DNA of 64,000 bases from NCBI GenBank assembly GCA_904397815.1, contig CAJFOT010000033.1, positions 1 through 64,000 of the forward strand, in the 5' to 3' direction. A model generated the notes under the pieces. The model did no database searches and was not told the origin of the DNA. It saw only the letters and a program-made list of their open reading frames with translations. The translations under genes were made by a program, and so were the position numbers. Of this stretch, positions 17,296 to 26,800 are shown piece after piece. The stretch is from Candidatus Paralachnospira sangeri (GTDB lineage Bacteria > Bacillota > Clostridia > Lachnospirales > Lachnospiraceae). Position 1 is the first letter of the stretch. The number at the start of each line of letters is the position of its first letter.

Positions 17296-17306
17296 GTATA
17301 TATGAT

Positions 17307-17337
17307 CCCGGTATGAATTGCCATACCGGGCTTTTTA
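17307..17337 (+). terminator. Terminator of tRNA-Trp
   Basis: CCCGGTATG-(6-base loop)-CATACCGGG followed by CTTTTT. Confidence 0.9.
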
Positions 17338-17383
17338 TATTCTTTTTGCCACCGCGCATTTCCCTTCTTCTCTTCATTCCGTC

Positions 17384-18529
17384 TTAAAGGCGCGTCTGCT
17401 GATTATCCTCCCAAATCTTCTGCTTCTTTCCCCGCACATAAACCGCCCGCACTTTCAGCTGCCTGTCCAGCAGCACCAGATCAGCCCGTTTCCCGGGGGT
17501 AATGCTGCCGCACTGATCAAAAATCCTGGCGCGGCGGGCCGGATTTTCGGAAGCGCACCGGATCGCTGAGGCCAGATCCAGCCCCACCTCCTCCACCGCA
17601 GTCCGCACACAGTCCATCAAATCAGAAGCCGAACCTGCCAGAGTCTCCGTCCCTTTCAGAAACGCATGCTTTCCCCGCACCTCCACATCCTGGCCGCCCA
17701 GTGTGTAAATGCCGTCCGGCATCCCGGCAGCCCGCATACTGTCGCTGATCAGTACCATCCGCTCCGCCGTCAGCAGACGATAAGCCAGCTTCACCACAGC
17801 CGGGTGAGCATGAATGCCGTCACAGATCATTTCCGCCATACACCGGCTGTCCTCCAACGCCGCTGCCGCCGCTCCCGGCTCCCGGTGATGGAGGCCGTTC
17901 ATGGCATTAAACAGGTGGGTCACTCCGTCCGCGCCCCACCGGAATGCCTGCCGGGCAGTCTCATAATCACAGTCCGTATGCCCGATGGACATCCCGCACA
18001 CCGGCGAAAAAGCCCGGATTACCTCCTCAGCCCCCTCCAGTTCCGGCGCAATGGTCATGATCCGCAGCATACCGCCGGCAGCCTCAAAGAAACGTCCCAT
18101 CTGCTCTGCATCCGGTTTCTGCAGGAACGCTCCGTTCTGCGCTCCCTTTTTCTTACCGGACAGGTAGGGTCCCTCCAGATGGATTCCGGCAAACACCGCC
18201 CCCTCCTCACCGGAAAAAGAAGCCGCCATATCGCAGATCTCCATCAGACGGGGAGCCGGAAGGGTCATCACCGCCGGCACAATCGTCGTAATGCCTCTTC
18301 CCGCCTCATAGCGGGCCATGCGGGCCAGCCCCTCTGCCGACCCGTCTGAAATATCTTCTCCCACGCATCCGTGAAAATGGACATCCACCAATCCCGGAAC
18401 CGCATAGCATCCGGAGGCATCCTCCACCGTTCCCCTTCCGTTTTCCACAAATATCCCATCTTCCATTCCCACATCTTTCTGCCGAAACCGGTAATCCTCG
18501 CACAAAACTTCCGCGCCCCGTATCACCAT
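17384..18529 (-). CDS. nagA: N-acetylglucosamine-6-phosphate deacetylase
   Basis: Removes the acetyl group from GlcNAc-6-phosphate, in amino-sugar recycling and use. It is an amidohydrolase-fold protein of 381 residues. Motifs seen are PGLVDVHFHGCVGED, IHLEGPYLSGKKKGA (metal-ligand Glu), IGHTDCDYETA and THLFNAMNGLHHREPG (metal-binding His), DGIHAHP, and the catalytic aspartate in VLISDSMRAAG. The ATG at 18529 has GGAGG eight bases upstream and starts at the family N-terminus; an upstream start at 18571 lacks support. No nagB or transporter lies next to it. Confidence 0.94.
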   Translation of the reverse strand: MVIRGAEVLCEDYRFRQKDVGMEDGIFVENGRGTVEDASGCYAVPGLVDVHFHGCVGEDISDGSAEGLARMARYEAGRGITTIVPAVMTLPAPRLMEICDMAASFSGEEGAVFAGIHLEGPYLSGKKKGAQNGAFLQKPDAEQMGRFFEAAGGMLRIMTIAPELEGAEEVIRAFSPVCGMSIGHTDCDYETARQAFRWGADGVTHLFNAMNGLHHREPGAAAAALEDSRCMAEMICDGIHAHPAVVKLAYRLLTAERMVLISDSMRAAGMPDGIYTLGGQDVEVRGKHAFLKGTETLAGSASDLMDCVRTAVEEVGLDLASAIRCASENPARRARIFDQCGSITPGKRADLVLLDRQLKVRAVYVRGKKQKIWEDNQQTRL

Positions 18530-18687
18530 ATCTGTTTCCTCCATCCTGTCAGGTATCTGTCCCTTTTTCACTCATATTATCATTTTTTACCCGTTTCCTC
18601 ATTTTTCATTGTAGGGGCTCCTGTCTCCGGCGTCAAGCGCGTCTTCATGCTTTCTTTATTTTTTTTACATACTTTTTTTATTTTCTC

Positions 18688-18716
18688 TTGCTTTTTTCCA
18701 GCTTCTGTGATAACTT
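18688..18716 (+). promoter_or_regulatory. Possible promoter of the glycine-riboswitch transcript
   Basis: TTGCTT (18688-18693), a 17-base spacer and TAACTT (18711-18716). Both hexamers are only partial matches, but the spacing and position just before the riboswitch fit. Confidence 0.45.
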
Positions 18717-18750
18717 TATTGCATTGCTGTCGAGTCCCGCGACTTTACAG

Positions 18751-18912
18751 CTACTCTGGAGAGTCTCCGTATCAGGAGCGCCGAAGGTGTAACACAGCCC
18801 GTGAGGCTGTCTATCTCTCAGGCAAAAGGACAGAGCACACAAAAGTTCAATTGTATGCGGTGTTCTACTCTCTGGAGAGCTGATTTTTTCAGCTCTCTGT
18901 TTTATTTCATTT
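18751..18912 (+). promoter_or_regulatory. Glycine riboswitch (single aptamer) with terminator
   Basis: The aptamer core reads CTCTGGAGAGTCTC, then GCGCCGAAGGTGTAAC, a variable stem, and CTCTCAGGCAAAAGGACAGAG. These are the conserved motifs of glycine aptamers. One full aptamer is present. A second CTCTGGAGAG-like start follows at about 18869-18879 but merges into the terminator hairpin GAGAGCTGA/TCAGCTCTC with a T-rich tail (18875-18910). The aptamer precedes a sodium:amino acid symporter, so glycine is expected to change expression of its own uptake or exchange system. Whether it switches on or off cannot be decided by eye. Confidence 0.93.
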
Positions 18913-18939
18913 TTATGATAAAAGGGAGGAATCAACATC

Positions 18940-20292
18940 ATGTTGGAACTTGTAAAACAGGCAAACAGCCTGCTGTGGGATGTTGTACTGATTCTGGTAT
19001 TATGCGGAACAGGCATCTACTTCACCATCAGGCTCAGATTCATTCAGGTCAGGAAATTCGGCGAAGGTTTTAAGCTGGTGTTCGGCCATTTTACTTTGAA
19101 AGGTGAGAAAAAAACAAATGGGGAAATGACCCCTTTCCAGTCCATCGCCACCGCCATCGCTGCTCAGGTAGGTACCGGCAACATGACCGGCGCGGCCACC
19201 GCCCTGGTTTCCGGCGGACCGGGCGCCATTTTCTGGATGTGGGTCAGCGCCTTCTTCGGCATGGCCACCATTTATGCAGAAGCCACCCTGGCCCAGAAAT
19301 ATAAAACAACAGCAGACGGAGAGGTAACCGGCGGACCGGTTTACTATATCCGTCAGGCTTTTAAGGGAACCTTCGGAAAGGTTCTGGCCACACTGTTCGC
19401 AGTCTTTATTATTCTGGCATTAGGTTTTATGGGAAATATGGTTCAGTCCAATTCCATCGGCACAGCCTTCGCAGAAGTATTTGCCGCCAGAAATATCAAT
19501 ATCCCGCCCATCGCCATCGGCATTCCCCTGGCTGTGCTGTCCGCCTTTATTTTCATCGGCGGCACCTCCCGGCTGGCTTCCGTTGTGGAGAAGATGGTAC
19601 CTTTTATGGCAGCTGTCTATATCGCAGGCGGCGTTATCCTGCTGCTGTTCCATATCACCGCCCTGCCCGGCGTGCTTTACCAGATCGTAGTCGGAGCTTT
19701 TAACCCGCAGGCCGTGACAGGAGCCGCCCTGGGCATTACTGTCAGGGAATCCATCCGCTATGGTGTCGCGAGAGGCCTGTTCTCCAATGAAGCCGGTATG
19801 GGTTCCACGCCCCATGCCCACGCCAGAGCCGCGGCAAAAAATCCCCACGAACAGGGACTGTCCGCTATGATCAGTGTCTTTATCGACACCTTTATTATTT
19901 TAAACCTGACCGCCTTCTCGATTTTAGCCACCGGCGTCATCGACAGCGGGGAAACCGGAATCGCCCTGACCCAGTCCGCATTTATGGATATGTACGGCAG
20001 TTTCGGCGATATCTACGTCTCAATCTGTCTGTTTTTCTTCGCCTTTTCCACAGTGCTGGGCTGGCATTTCTTCGGTTCCATCAATGCCAGATACCTGTTC
20101 GGGAAAAAAGGCGTAAAGGTTTACTCTGCAATTGTAGTTGTCTTTATCGTGATCGGCACCACTCTGAAGGTAGACCTGGTATGGGAACTGGCCGATTTCT
20201 TCAACGGCCTGATGGTGCTGCCGAACGCTCTCGCGCTTCTGGCGCTGAGCGGCGTCGTGGCGGCGAGTTACAAAAAATACCGGAACGGCTGA
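18940..20292 (+). CDS. Sodium:alanine/glycine symporter (AGCS family)
   Basis: A polytopic membrane transporter of 450 residues that imports alanine or glycine with Na+. About eleven hydrophobic helices are visible. Family signatures are PFQSIATAIAAQVGTGNMTG, GGPGAIFWMW, and GVARGLFSNEAGMGSTPHAH. The ATG at 18940 follows GGGAGGA. The glycine riboswitch directly upstream makes glycine the most likely substrate or signal. A paralogue at 35336-36739 lacks this leader. Confidence 0.95.
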   Translation: MLELVKQANSLLWDVVLILVLCGTGIYFTIRLRFIQVRKFGEGFKLVFGHFTLKGEKKTNGEMTPFQSIATAIAAQVGTGNMTGAATALVSGGPGAIFWMWVSAFFGMATIYAEATLAQKYKTTADGEVTGGPVYYIRQAFKGTFGKVLATLFAVFIILALGFMGNMVQSNSIGTAFAEVFAARNINIPPIAIGIPLAVLSAFIFIGGTSRLASVVEKMVPFMAAVYIAGGVILLLFHITALPGVLYQIVVGAFNPQAVTGAALGITVRESIRYGVARGLFSNEAGMGSTPHAHARAAAKNPHEQGLSAMISVFIDTFIILNLTAFSILATGVIDSGETGIALTQSAFMDMYGSFGDIYVSICLFFFAFSTVLGWHFFGSINARYLFGKKGVKVYSAIVVVFIVIGTTLKVDLVWELADFFNGLMVLPNALALLALSGVVAASYKKYRNG

Positions 20293-20388
20293 TTTTCCGG
20301 ACAGTCTGTTTTTTCCGGCAGAATCCTGCTATAATAAATATGCCGGTAATTACAAAATCCAGAATCCGGATGGTTAGGAGGCATGATG

Positions 20389-20826
20389 ATGCAGTTTGAA
20401 ACATTACAGAAAGATATGATTGCTGCTATGAAGGCAAAGGACAAAGTTCGGAAGGAGGCCATTTCTTCTCTGATTTCCGCGGTGAAAAAAACGGCGATCG
20501 ATGAAGGAACCCGGGACAATATCACAGAAGAACTGGTGAACCGGGTCATCCTGAAGGAAATGAAAACTGTCCAGGAACAGCTGGACAGCTGCCCGGCCGA
20601 CAGGATCGAGCTGCGGGACAGCTACCAGGCTACAATGGATGTCATTAAGGAATATGCTCCCAGGCTCCTCACCCCTGACGAGGTGCGGGCTGTCCTCAGC
20701 GAGAAATTCGCCGATGTCATCGCCACAAAGAACAAAGGCCAGATCATGAAAGCCGTTATGGGTGAGCTGAAAGGAAAGGCAGACGGGAAGGTAATTAACC
20801 AGATCGTCAGCGAAATGTGCAAATAA
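20389..20826 (+). CDS. yqeY: GatB/YqeY domain protein
   Basis: A 145-residue cytoplasmic protein with the YqeY fold, related to the C-terminal tRNA-binding domain of GatB and thought to act in or near amidotransferase-type tRNA metabolism. Seen are FETLQKDMIAAMKAKDKVRK, ISSLISAVKKTAIDEG and the C-terminal GQIMKAVMGELKGKADGK, all typical. Three ATG codons stand in a row from 20383; the third (20389) has the best distance to AGGAGG. Confidence 0.92.
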   Translation: MQFETLQKDMIAAMKAKDKVRKEAISSLISAVKKTAIDEGTRDNITEELVNRVILKEMKTVQEQLDSCPADRIELRDSYQATMDVIKEYAPRLLTPDEVRAVLSEKFADVIATKNKGQIMKAVMGELKGKADGKVINQIVSEMCK

Positions 20827-20834
20827 CCAGAAAC

Positions 20835-20890
20835 CAGAAGGGAGCGGCCGTAAAGGCAGAATGATCTGCCGGAACGGCAGCTCCCTTCTG
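20835..20890. terminator. Bidirectional hairpin between convergent genes
   Basis: Perfect outer arms CAGAAGGGAG (20835-20844) and CTCCCTTCTG (20881-20890), with inner GCCGT/ACGGC and GGCAGA/TCTGCC stems. It lies eight bases from both the yqeY stop and the stop of the giant surface protein gene. Confidence 0.75.
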
Positions 20891-20897
20891 TTCATCC

Positions 20898-23800
20898 TCA
20901 GGCCGTTTCATCATTTCTTTTCTTCCGTTTCGACACAATCATAAAGATCACGCCAGCGCTGGCTGCCAGCCCTGCCAGGCTGCCCCAGAACAGCGGCCTG
21001 TTCTGGTACCACTGAACCAGCACGTTTCGGGTGATCAGAAATACTCTGGTATCGGAATATCCCTCATTGCCGGCTGCGTCGATGGCCTTGACCGTCAGTG
21101 TCTGCCAGTCATTGGAGCTGCCGATCTCCAGCGTCACCACGCCGTTGGCAGCCGTCAGTTCCTCCTCGCTGAAGGTTTTCACCGGCACATTATCCACATA
21201 GGCCACGACTTCCGACAGGTAAATATTGTCCTTGGCATCGATGGTAACGGAACGTCTGTCGCTGCTATACTGTTCCTGATCCTCCACGCCTGTGACCACG
21301 ATTGTAGGCAATGTCGTATCCATGACAAACTGGATTTCCTTTTCCTTCACCGTATTGCTGGATCTGTTAGTTGCCCGATCCTCTGAATAGATGGTCACCG
21401 CGTAGATCCCTTCCTCTGTGAAATTATCTTCATAGATATCATAGGTATAGGATTTCCACGTGGCCTCTGTGCCGGATTCTGTCACAGCATAGTCCTCTCC
21501 CTGCTCCATCGTCACAATATCGCCGTCCCGGCTGTAGGTGATCTCCCGGAACTCCAGCGTATCCACATTGATCTCTGTCACATGGAGACGGGCTGGCTCA
21601 TTCACGTAATACTGGGACAGCAGCTGTTCCGTCGCCTCATCAAAAATGTACACAGAGCCGAAGCGGTTGACGGAAAAAGTCACTGTCTGTTCTGACGTAT
21701 TTCCTGCCAGATCAGTCACTGTCGCATGAAGGGTATACAGATCATCCAGCTCCTGTACTCTGGGAAAGTCTGTATACTGCACCATCATGCCGCCGTCAAT
21801 GGCCGTCGATGTGGTTTCCACCTCTGTCGGGCCGCGGTTTACTCCTGTCAGCTCCAGCAGGATTCCATCTGTATCCAGATTGATATCCGACCAGGTGACA
21901 GCCGGGGCTACTGTATCATTATTGGCGGACATATCCTCGATATCCGTAATCTCCAGAACCGGTGCGGTCAGATCCACCACGAACTGATCTCCCTCATAGT
22001 CCGCCGCCTCATTGCCTGCCAGATCCGTATAAGATACATCAAAGGTAAATTCCCCGTCATATGTATAGTATACAGAAGCTGTATGGGTATCCCCGCTGCT
22101 GCTCCATCCGCCGACCGCCGAAAGTTCTGCCGGAGCGCCGCCGCTGGCAGCTGTAGTGGTGATCCTCACATCAGCCGGATTGAAGTTATGCTCAGATATG
22201 GTGATAGTCCCGACACGGGCCTCTCTGTAATAAAATCCATTTCTGGCATCATTATTGTCATAGGTAACTGTCATCTCCGGCAGAGTCAGATCCACTGTAA
22301 AGGGATCTGTGGTCACCAGTTCAGACTGGTTCCCTGCCCGGTCTGTACACTGGAAAGCCAGAGAATAATCTCCGTCCTCTCCAAATATCACATTTGCCTC
22401 GTAAACACAGCCGTCCACATGATAAGTCAGTTCATTCTCACAGCCTCCGCCGCCGATATGGCTCCACTCTCCGATCACCGGCTGCGGGCCTGTCGTCTCG
22501 ATCATAAACTCCACTTCCTCCGGGTCGAAGGAACGGTCTGTCACACGGACAGCAGCTGTGCGAACCTGGTTATAATATCTCTCATTCTCCGGATCATTCA
22601 GGTCATAGATGATCTCCACCTCCGGCACTGTCGTATCCACTACAAAATGAGACCTCGCCGGCACTTCCGCCTCATGTCCCACAACGTCCCGGGCAGTGCA
22701 GGTAAACTGATAGGTTCCCTGGGCTTCGAAGGTGACATGATTTACATGTACATCTTCTCCTTCCGCTGTCCATTCACCGTCCCAGTTGATCGCCATTCCT
22801 TCATTATTGCCAGAGGCTCTTCCGACTGCGTCAATTTCTACCATGGAAGGGTCAAAGTTCGCCTCAGTAATCCTGACAGTCGCCACTACTGTTCCGTCGT
22901 AGAAATTGCCTTCTGTAATTTCTCCTGTGATATCCTGTCCATCATGGGTATATGTAATCTCAATCACCGGAGCTGTCGTATCCATCACCAGATAATAACT
23001 GGTGAATATACCGCCGGCCACCTCTGTCCCCTCTGCTCCTGTCATCACATTGCCGGAACGGTCTGAAAACTCTCCGATAGAGAACCGGTACCGCCCGTCG
23101 CCAGGCGCGTGGACACTGCTGGTATATGTGGTGCCGCTTCCGCTCCACTGGCTGTGGTTCAGCGCCCCGGGCGCTTCCGGTGCCTGCAGATTGATGGTGG
23201 CATCCACATCAGCTTCATAGAAATACCGTTCACGGAAACTGATGGTTACCGCCGGATCCTCACGATAAAAATAGGTATTCGGGTACAGACTGTTTTCCAC
23301 ATAGCTGCCGGGATGATAATCAACCGTCAGCTCCGGCGCCATATTATCCAGAACATACTGCACCTCATCCCGCAGCACCTCTCCTTCCGCCGGCGTCTGA
23401 TTGCCCGCATTGTCGTAGATCACGATTTCTTCGATGGCATTCTGGAACTCTGACAGGTCGCCGTTGGTCCATCTGATCTGGAAGGTAAACTCCAGATATT
23501 CCTGGCCGTTGATCTCTGCTACCTGTACCTCCTGATTGTTCCACTGCTCCATCACCGGTTCCCGGTTTCCGTCATGATTCACCGTCACATCCACCTTGCG
23601 GATGCCGGAAGCACAGCTGCGCTCAGCATTCTGATACAGGCCCTGTCCCAGCGTATCCTGTACATAGACTGACAGCGTTACCCACTGATTATTATATACG
23701 TAGCCTTCCTGAGCCGCTTCGTACCTTGTGCCGCTGTCTACCGCGTTGCCGTCGTAGACAGAGTCGCCTTCCCAGCTGAGCCATACCCGGTTCACCGGCA

Positions 23801-26800
23801 TGTCATTGTCGATCCGTACTCTGCTGCCTGCGTCGCCTGACTCATTCCGGTAAAACAAAGCCTGGTTTCCCGCCCAGTCGGTGGCAATCACCGCATACAG
23901 CTGATCCTGATTATCAGTAAAAGATTCTGTTCTGGAAATCTCCCGGATGACCTGCCCGCTGTTCAGCGTCTGTCCGATCTGTGTATACGCTCCCTCCTGT
24001 CCCAGCACAGGCGTGTCTGTATTGGCCCGATACCATGTAATGCCGTAAATACAGTAATCATCCTGTACCGTAGCCTGGATATCCTTCGGACCATTCTGAG
24101 CGGAATACCAGGCAGTCAGGTTTCCATTCCCATCCGTCACGCTGTTTCTTCCGCTGACTGTAGCAAATACCCCTTCTGCGGGGACTTCTTTGTCAATCAC
24201 TGCGGTCAGGCTGCCCAGGCCGCCGGCTGTGTAAGAATATACCATACTGTTTCCCGCATAATCGGTAATGGTAATTGCCTCCAGCACATAAGTTTCTGTC
24301 TGGTTTTCTCCTGCAGTCAGAATCGTAGTGTAAATGCCATTTCCATCAGAAGTCAGGCTGACAGCCTCCCTGCCGTCCGCAAAAGTGAGTACCACATCCT
24401 GCACACCGGAGGCAATCCCATTCTCCCGGTATAATACCGGCAGATCCTCAGCATTTACCGTCAGCAGGATATCCTCGGCGCTGATCAGGCTGCGGTCAGC
24501 CAGATAGCTTCCTATGTCGTCATGGAGAATTGTCTGCTTCCCACTGCTGGTCTTTACATTGCGGATGTCATATGTCAGCAGCAGCTTTTCATCACTGTTT
24601 TCAGCAATCTGAGGCTTCTGGTTATCAATCTTCACGATGCTGGCCCGGTCTGACAGGATGGCTTCTGATGAATCATCCATGATATAAACAGTCACATTTC
24701 CTGCCCAGTCAGTGACCTGTACCGCGTATCGCTGCACCTGGTCTGCCTGGTATGTCAGGCAGCTGGATGCCGTCTGGCTGCTCTCATTTCCGGTCAGCCG
24801 CCCGGGCACGCTGTCTGCCCCTCCCGGCTGCTCCGCCGTTACAGGCGTATAGATCAGGCTGCCGCTGCCGTCATCATCTGCCATAAACCAGTCGATGGCG
24901 TAAATGCCGTAATCATCCTCGGCGGAGGCTGTGACCGCAAAGGGTGTATCCCCGTTTACCGCTACAGAGTACCATTCCCGCCAGGTTCCGCCGGCATTGT
25001 AGCTTCTGTCGGCAAAGGATGCCTCCGGTACTGTCCGGTCGATCACCACAGTCAGTTCACCCTGATACAGGGAGCTGTCTGCTGCCTCGCCGGCTTCCTG
25101 ATATTGATATACAGTCACATTTCCCGCATAATCTGTCACAGCGATCTGCTTCAGCTCATATCTTCCTTCATCAGATAAAACATAGGTATAGCTGCCGTCT
25201 GTCTGCTGTGTCAGTGTATATACCTTCGTCTCAGCAGCGCCTCCCTGACCTGCCCCATAATCCAGAGAAAGAGCCACCTCCCGGATGCCGGAAGCTGTCT
25301 GTCTCTGAACGGCACCGGCGGCAGGGTCTTCCAGATCAATAGAAACCGTCACATCTGTTTTGCTGAGCAATACGCCGTTGACCATGGTCTCCTGATCCAG
25401 ATCCCCATGGAAGACTGTCTCCGTCTTTCCCTCTGTTTTGATGTTTGTAAAATCATAGCGCAGAGAAGGTTTTCCTTCCCGGTCTGCCATCACCGGATCC
25501 GTCTCATCAATCCGTATTTCCACACTGTCAGACCAGGTGGCGTTCCCGGCCGCGTCTGTAATCTTCACAATATAGTACAGCTTCTGGTCCGGCGCTTTCG
25601 TGCTGTCTTCCCTGTTATACACCCAGGACTGGAAGGAAACACCGTAGTCAGGGCTTACCTCCAGAGCTGTGCCGTAGGTTTCTGTGCTGCTGTTAACCTC
25701 ATCAGCGCTGGCGGCCTGATAGATTTCCGCTGTCAGAGGGGTATCATCCTTTGCTGTAACCGTAAACCGGAATCCCGCCTGACCGCCGCTGTACCAGTAC
25801 TCCTCCGTACCGGTCTGGCCGCTGCCGTTCCACTGAATCACAATATCCTCTTTCGCCGGCGCTTTTTTATCGATTCTGATTACCGGATTGCTTGTGGCTC
25901 CTTCTGTGGTATAGAGATAAGCTGTATTGTTCAGCGCATCTGACAGAGCCACTGTGATGCCGGCATACCCATGATAAGTGCCATCCTGCGCGCTCAGATC
26001 AAAGATCAGCGTCTTCTGACCCTCATCCCAGGTAAATCCTTCTCCTGATGAAGTCTGAAAATTCCATGTATAAGTTTTTGCAGTCTGACCGGCTCCCTCA
26101 TCCTCCTGGCAGCTGACTGTCACTGTGCCCAGACCGGCGCCGCCGTCAGACATGCCGCTGATCACCAGACGGAAATCCTGTGGAGAAATATATTCCGTTT
26201 TCCCATCTGTCACTTCCGTATAGGTGCCTGTATCCGGATCATACCGCTCCAGCCTCATGGAAGCTGTAGGAAGCTCATTGTCCAGCCGGGCATTGTAAGT
26301 AAAAGGAGCAGAAACGTTCCCATAGCTGTCTGCGGCTGTAATGACATAATCCCGGTTCAGCACCTTCGCGTCTCCCGTGGACAGCTCCCACTTGCACCAG
26401 GAAGAGCCTTCGGACACCGTTATATCTGTTCCGCTTATCACAGAATCGTCTGTCAGCGTTCCGTCAGCGTTCTGATATTTGATGGTGATGGAAGAGACAT
26501 CCACGGATGATGTGACAATCCTGTATGTTTTCGTCCCATTTTCCGGCTTTGTCCATGCGCCATTATCCTCTGCAGATTCTACCCGCAGAGACTGGGGCGC
26601 CACAGTGTCCACCATCAGCGTCCGGTTTCCCAGCATATAATTGGTGGAATTTCCCGCCGAATCCCAGGCAGTCAGCTGCATCAGGGTCAGCTGTACGCCG
26701 TCTTTCCCGTCTGTGGAAAAATCACGGAAAACCCATTGTCCTTGTCCTGTCCCGCTCTCATTCTCATAAACGCCGTCAACTGTCTGCTCCTGCCCGCCTT

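Noticed and set aside
18860-18912. Complete second glycine aptamer
   Set aside because: Only the first motif resembles an aptamer; the rest folds as a terminator stem with a T-rich tail.
21726-23066. Long plus-strand frame inside the giant surface protein gene
   Set aside because: It is a shadow of the repeat modules; its Cys/Ile/Arg-rich composition and lack of a start signal argue against a gene.
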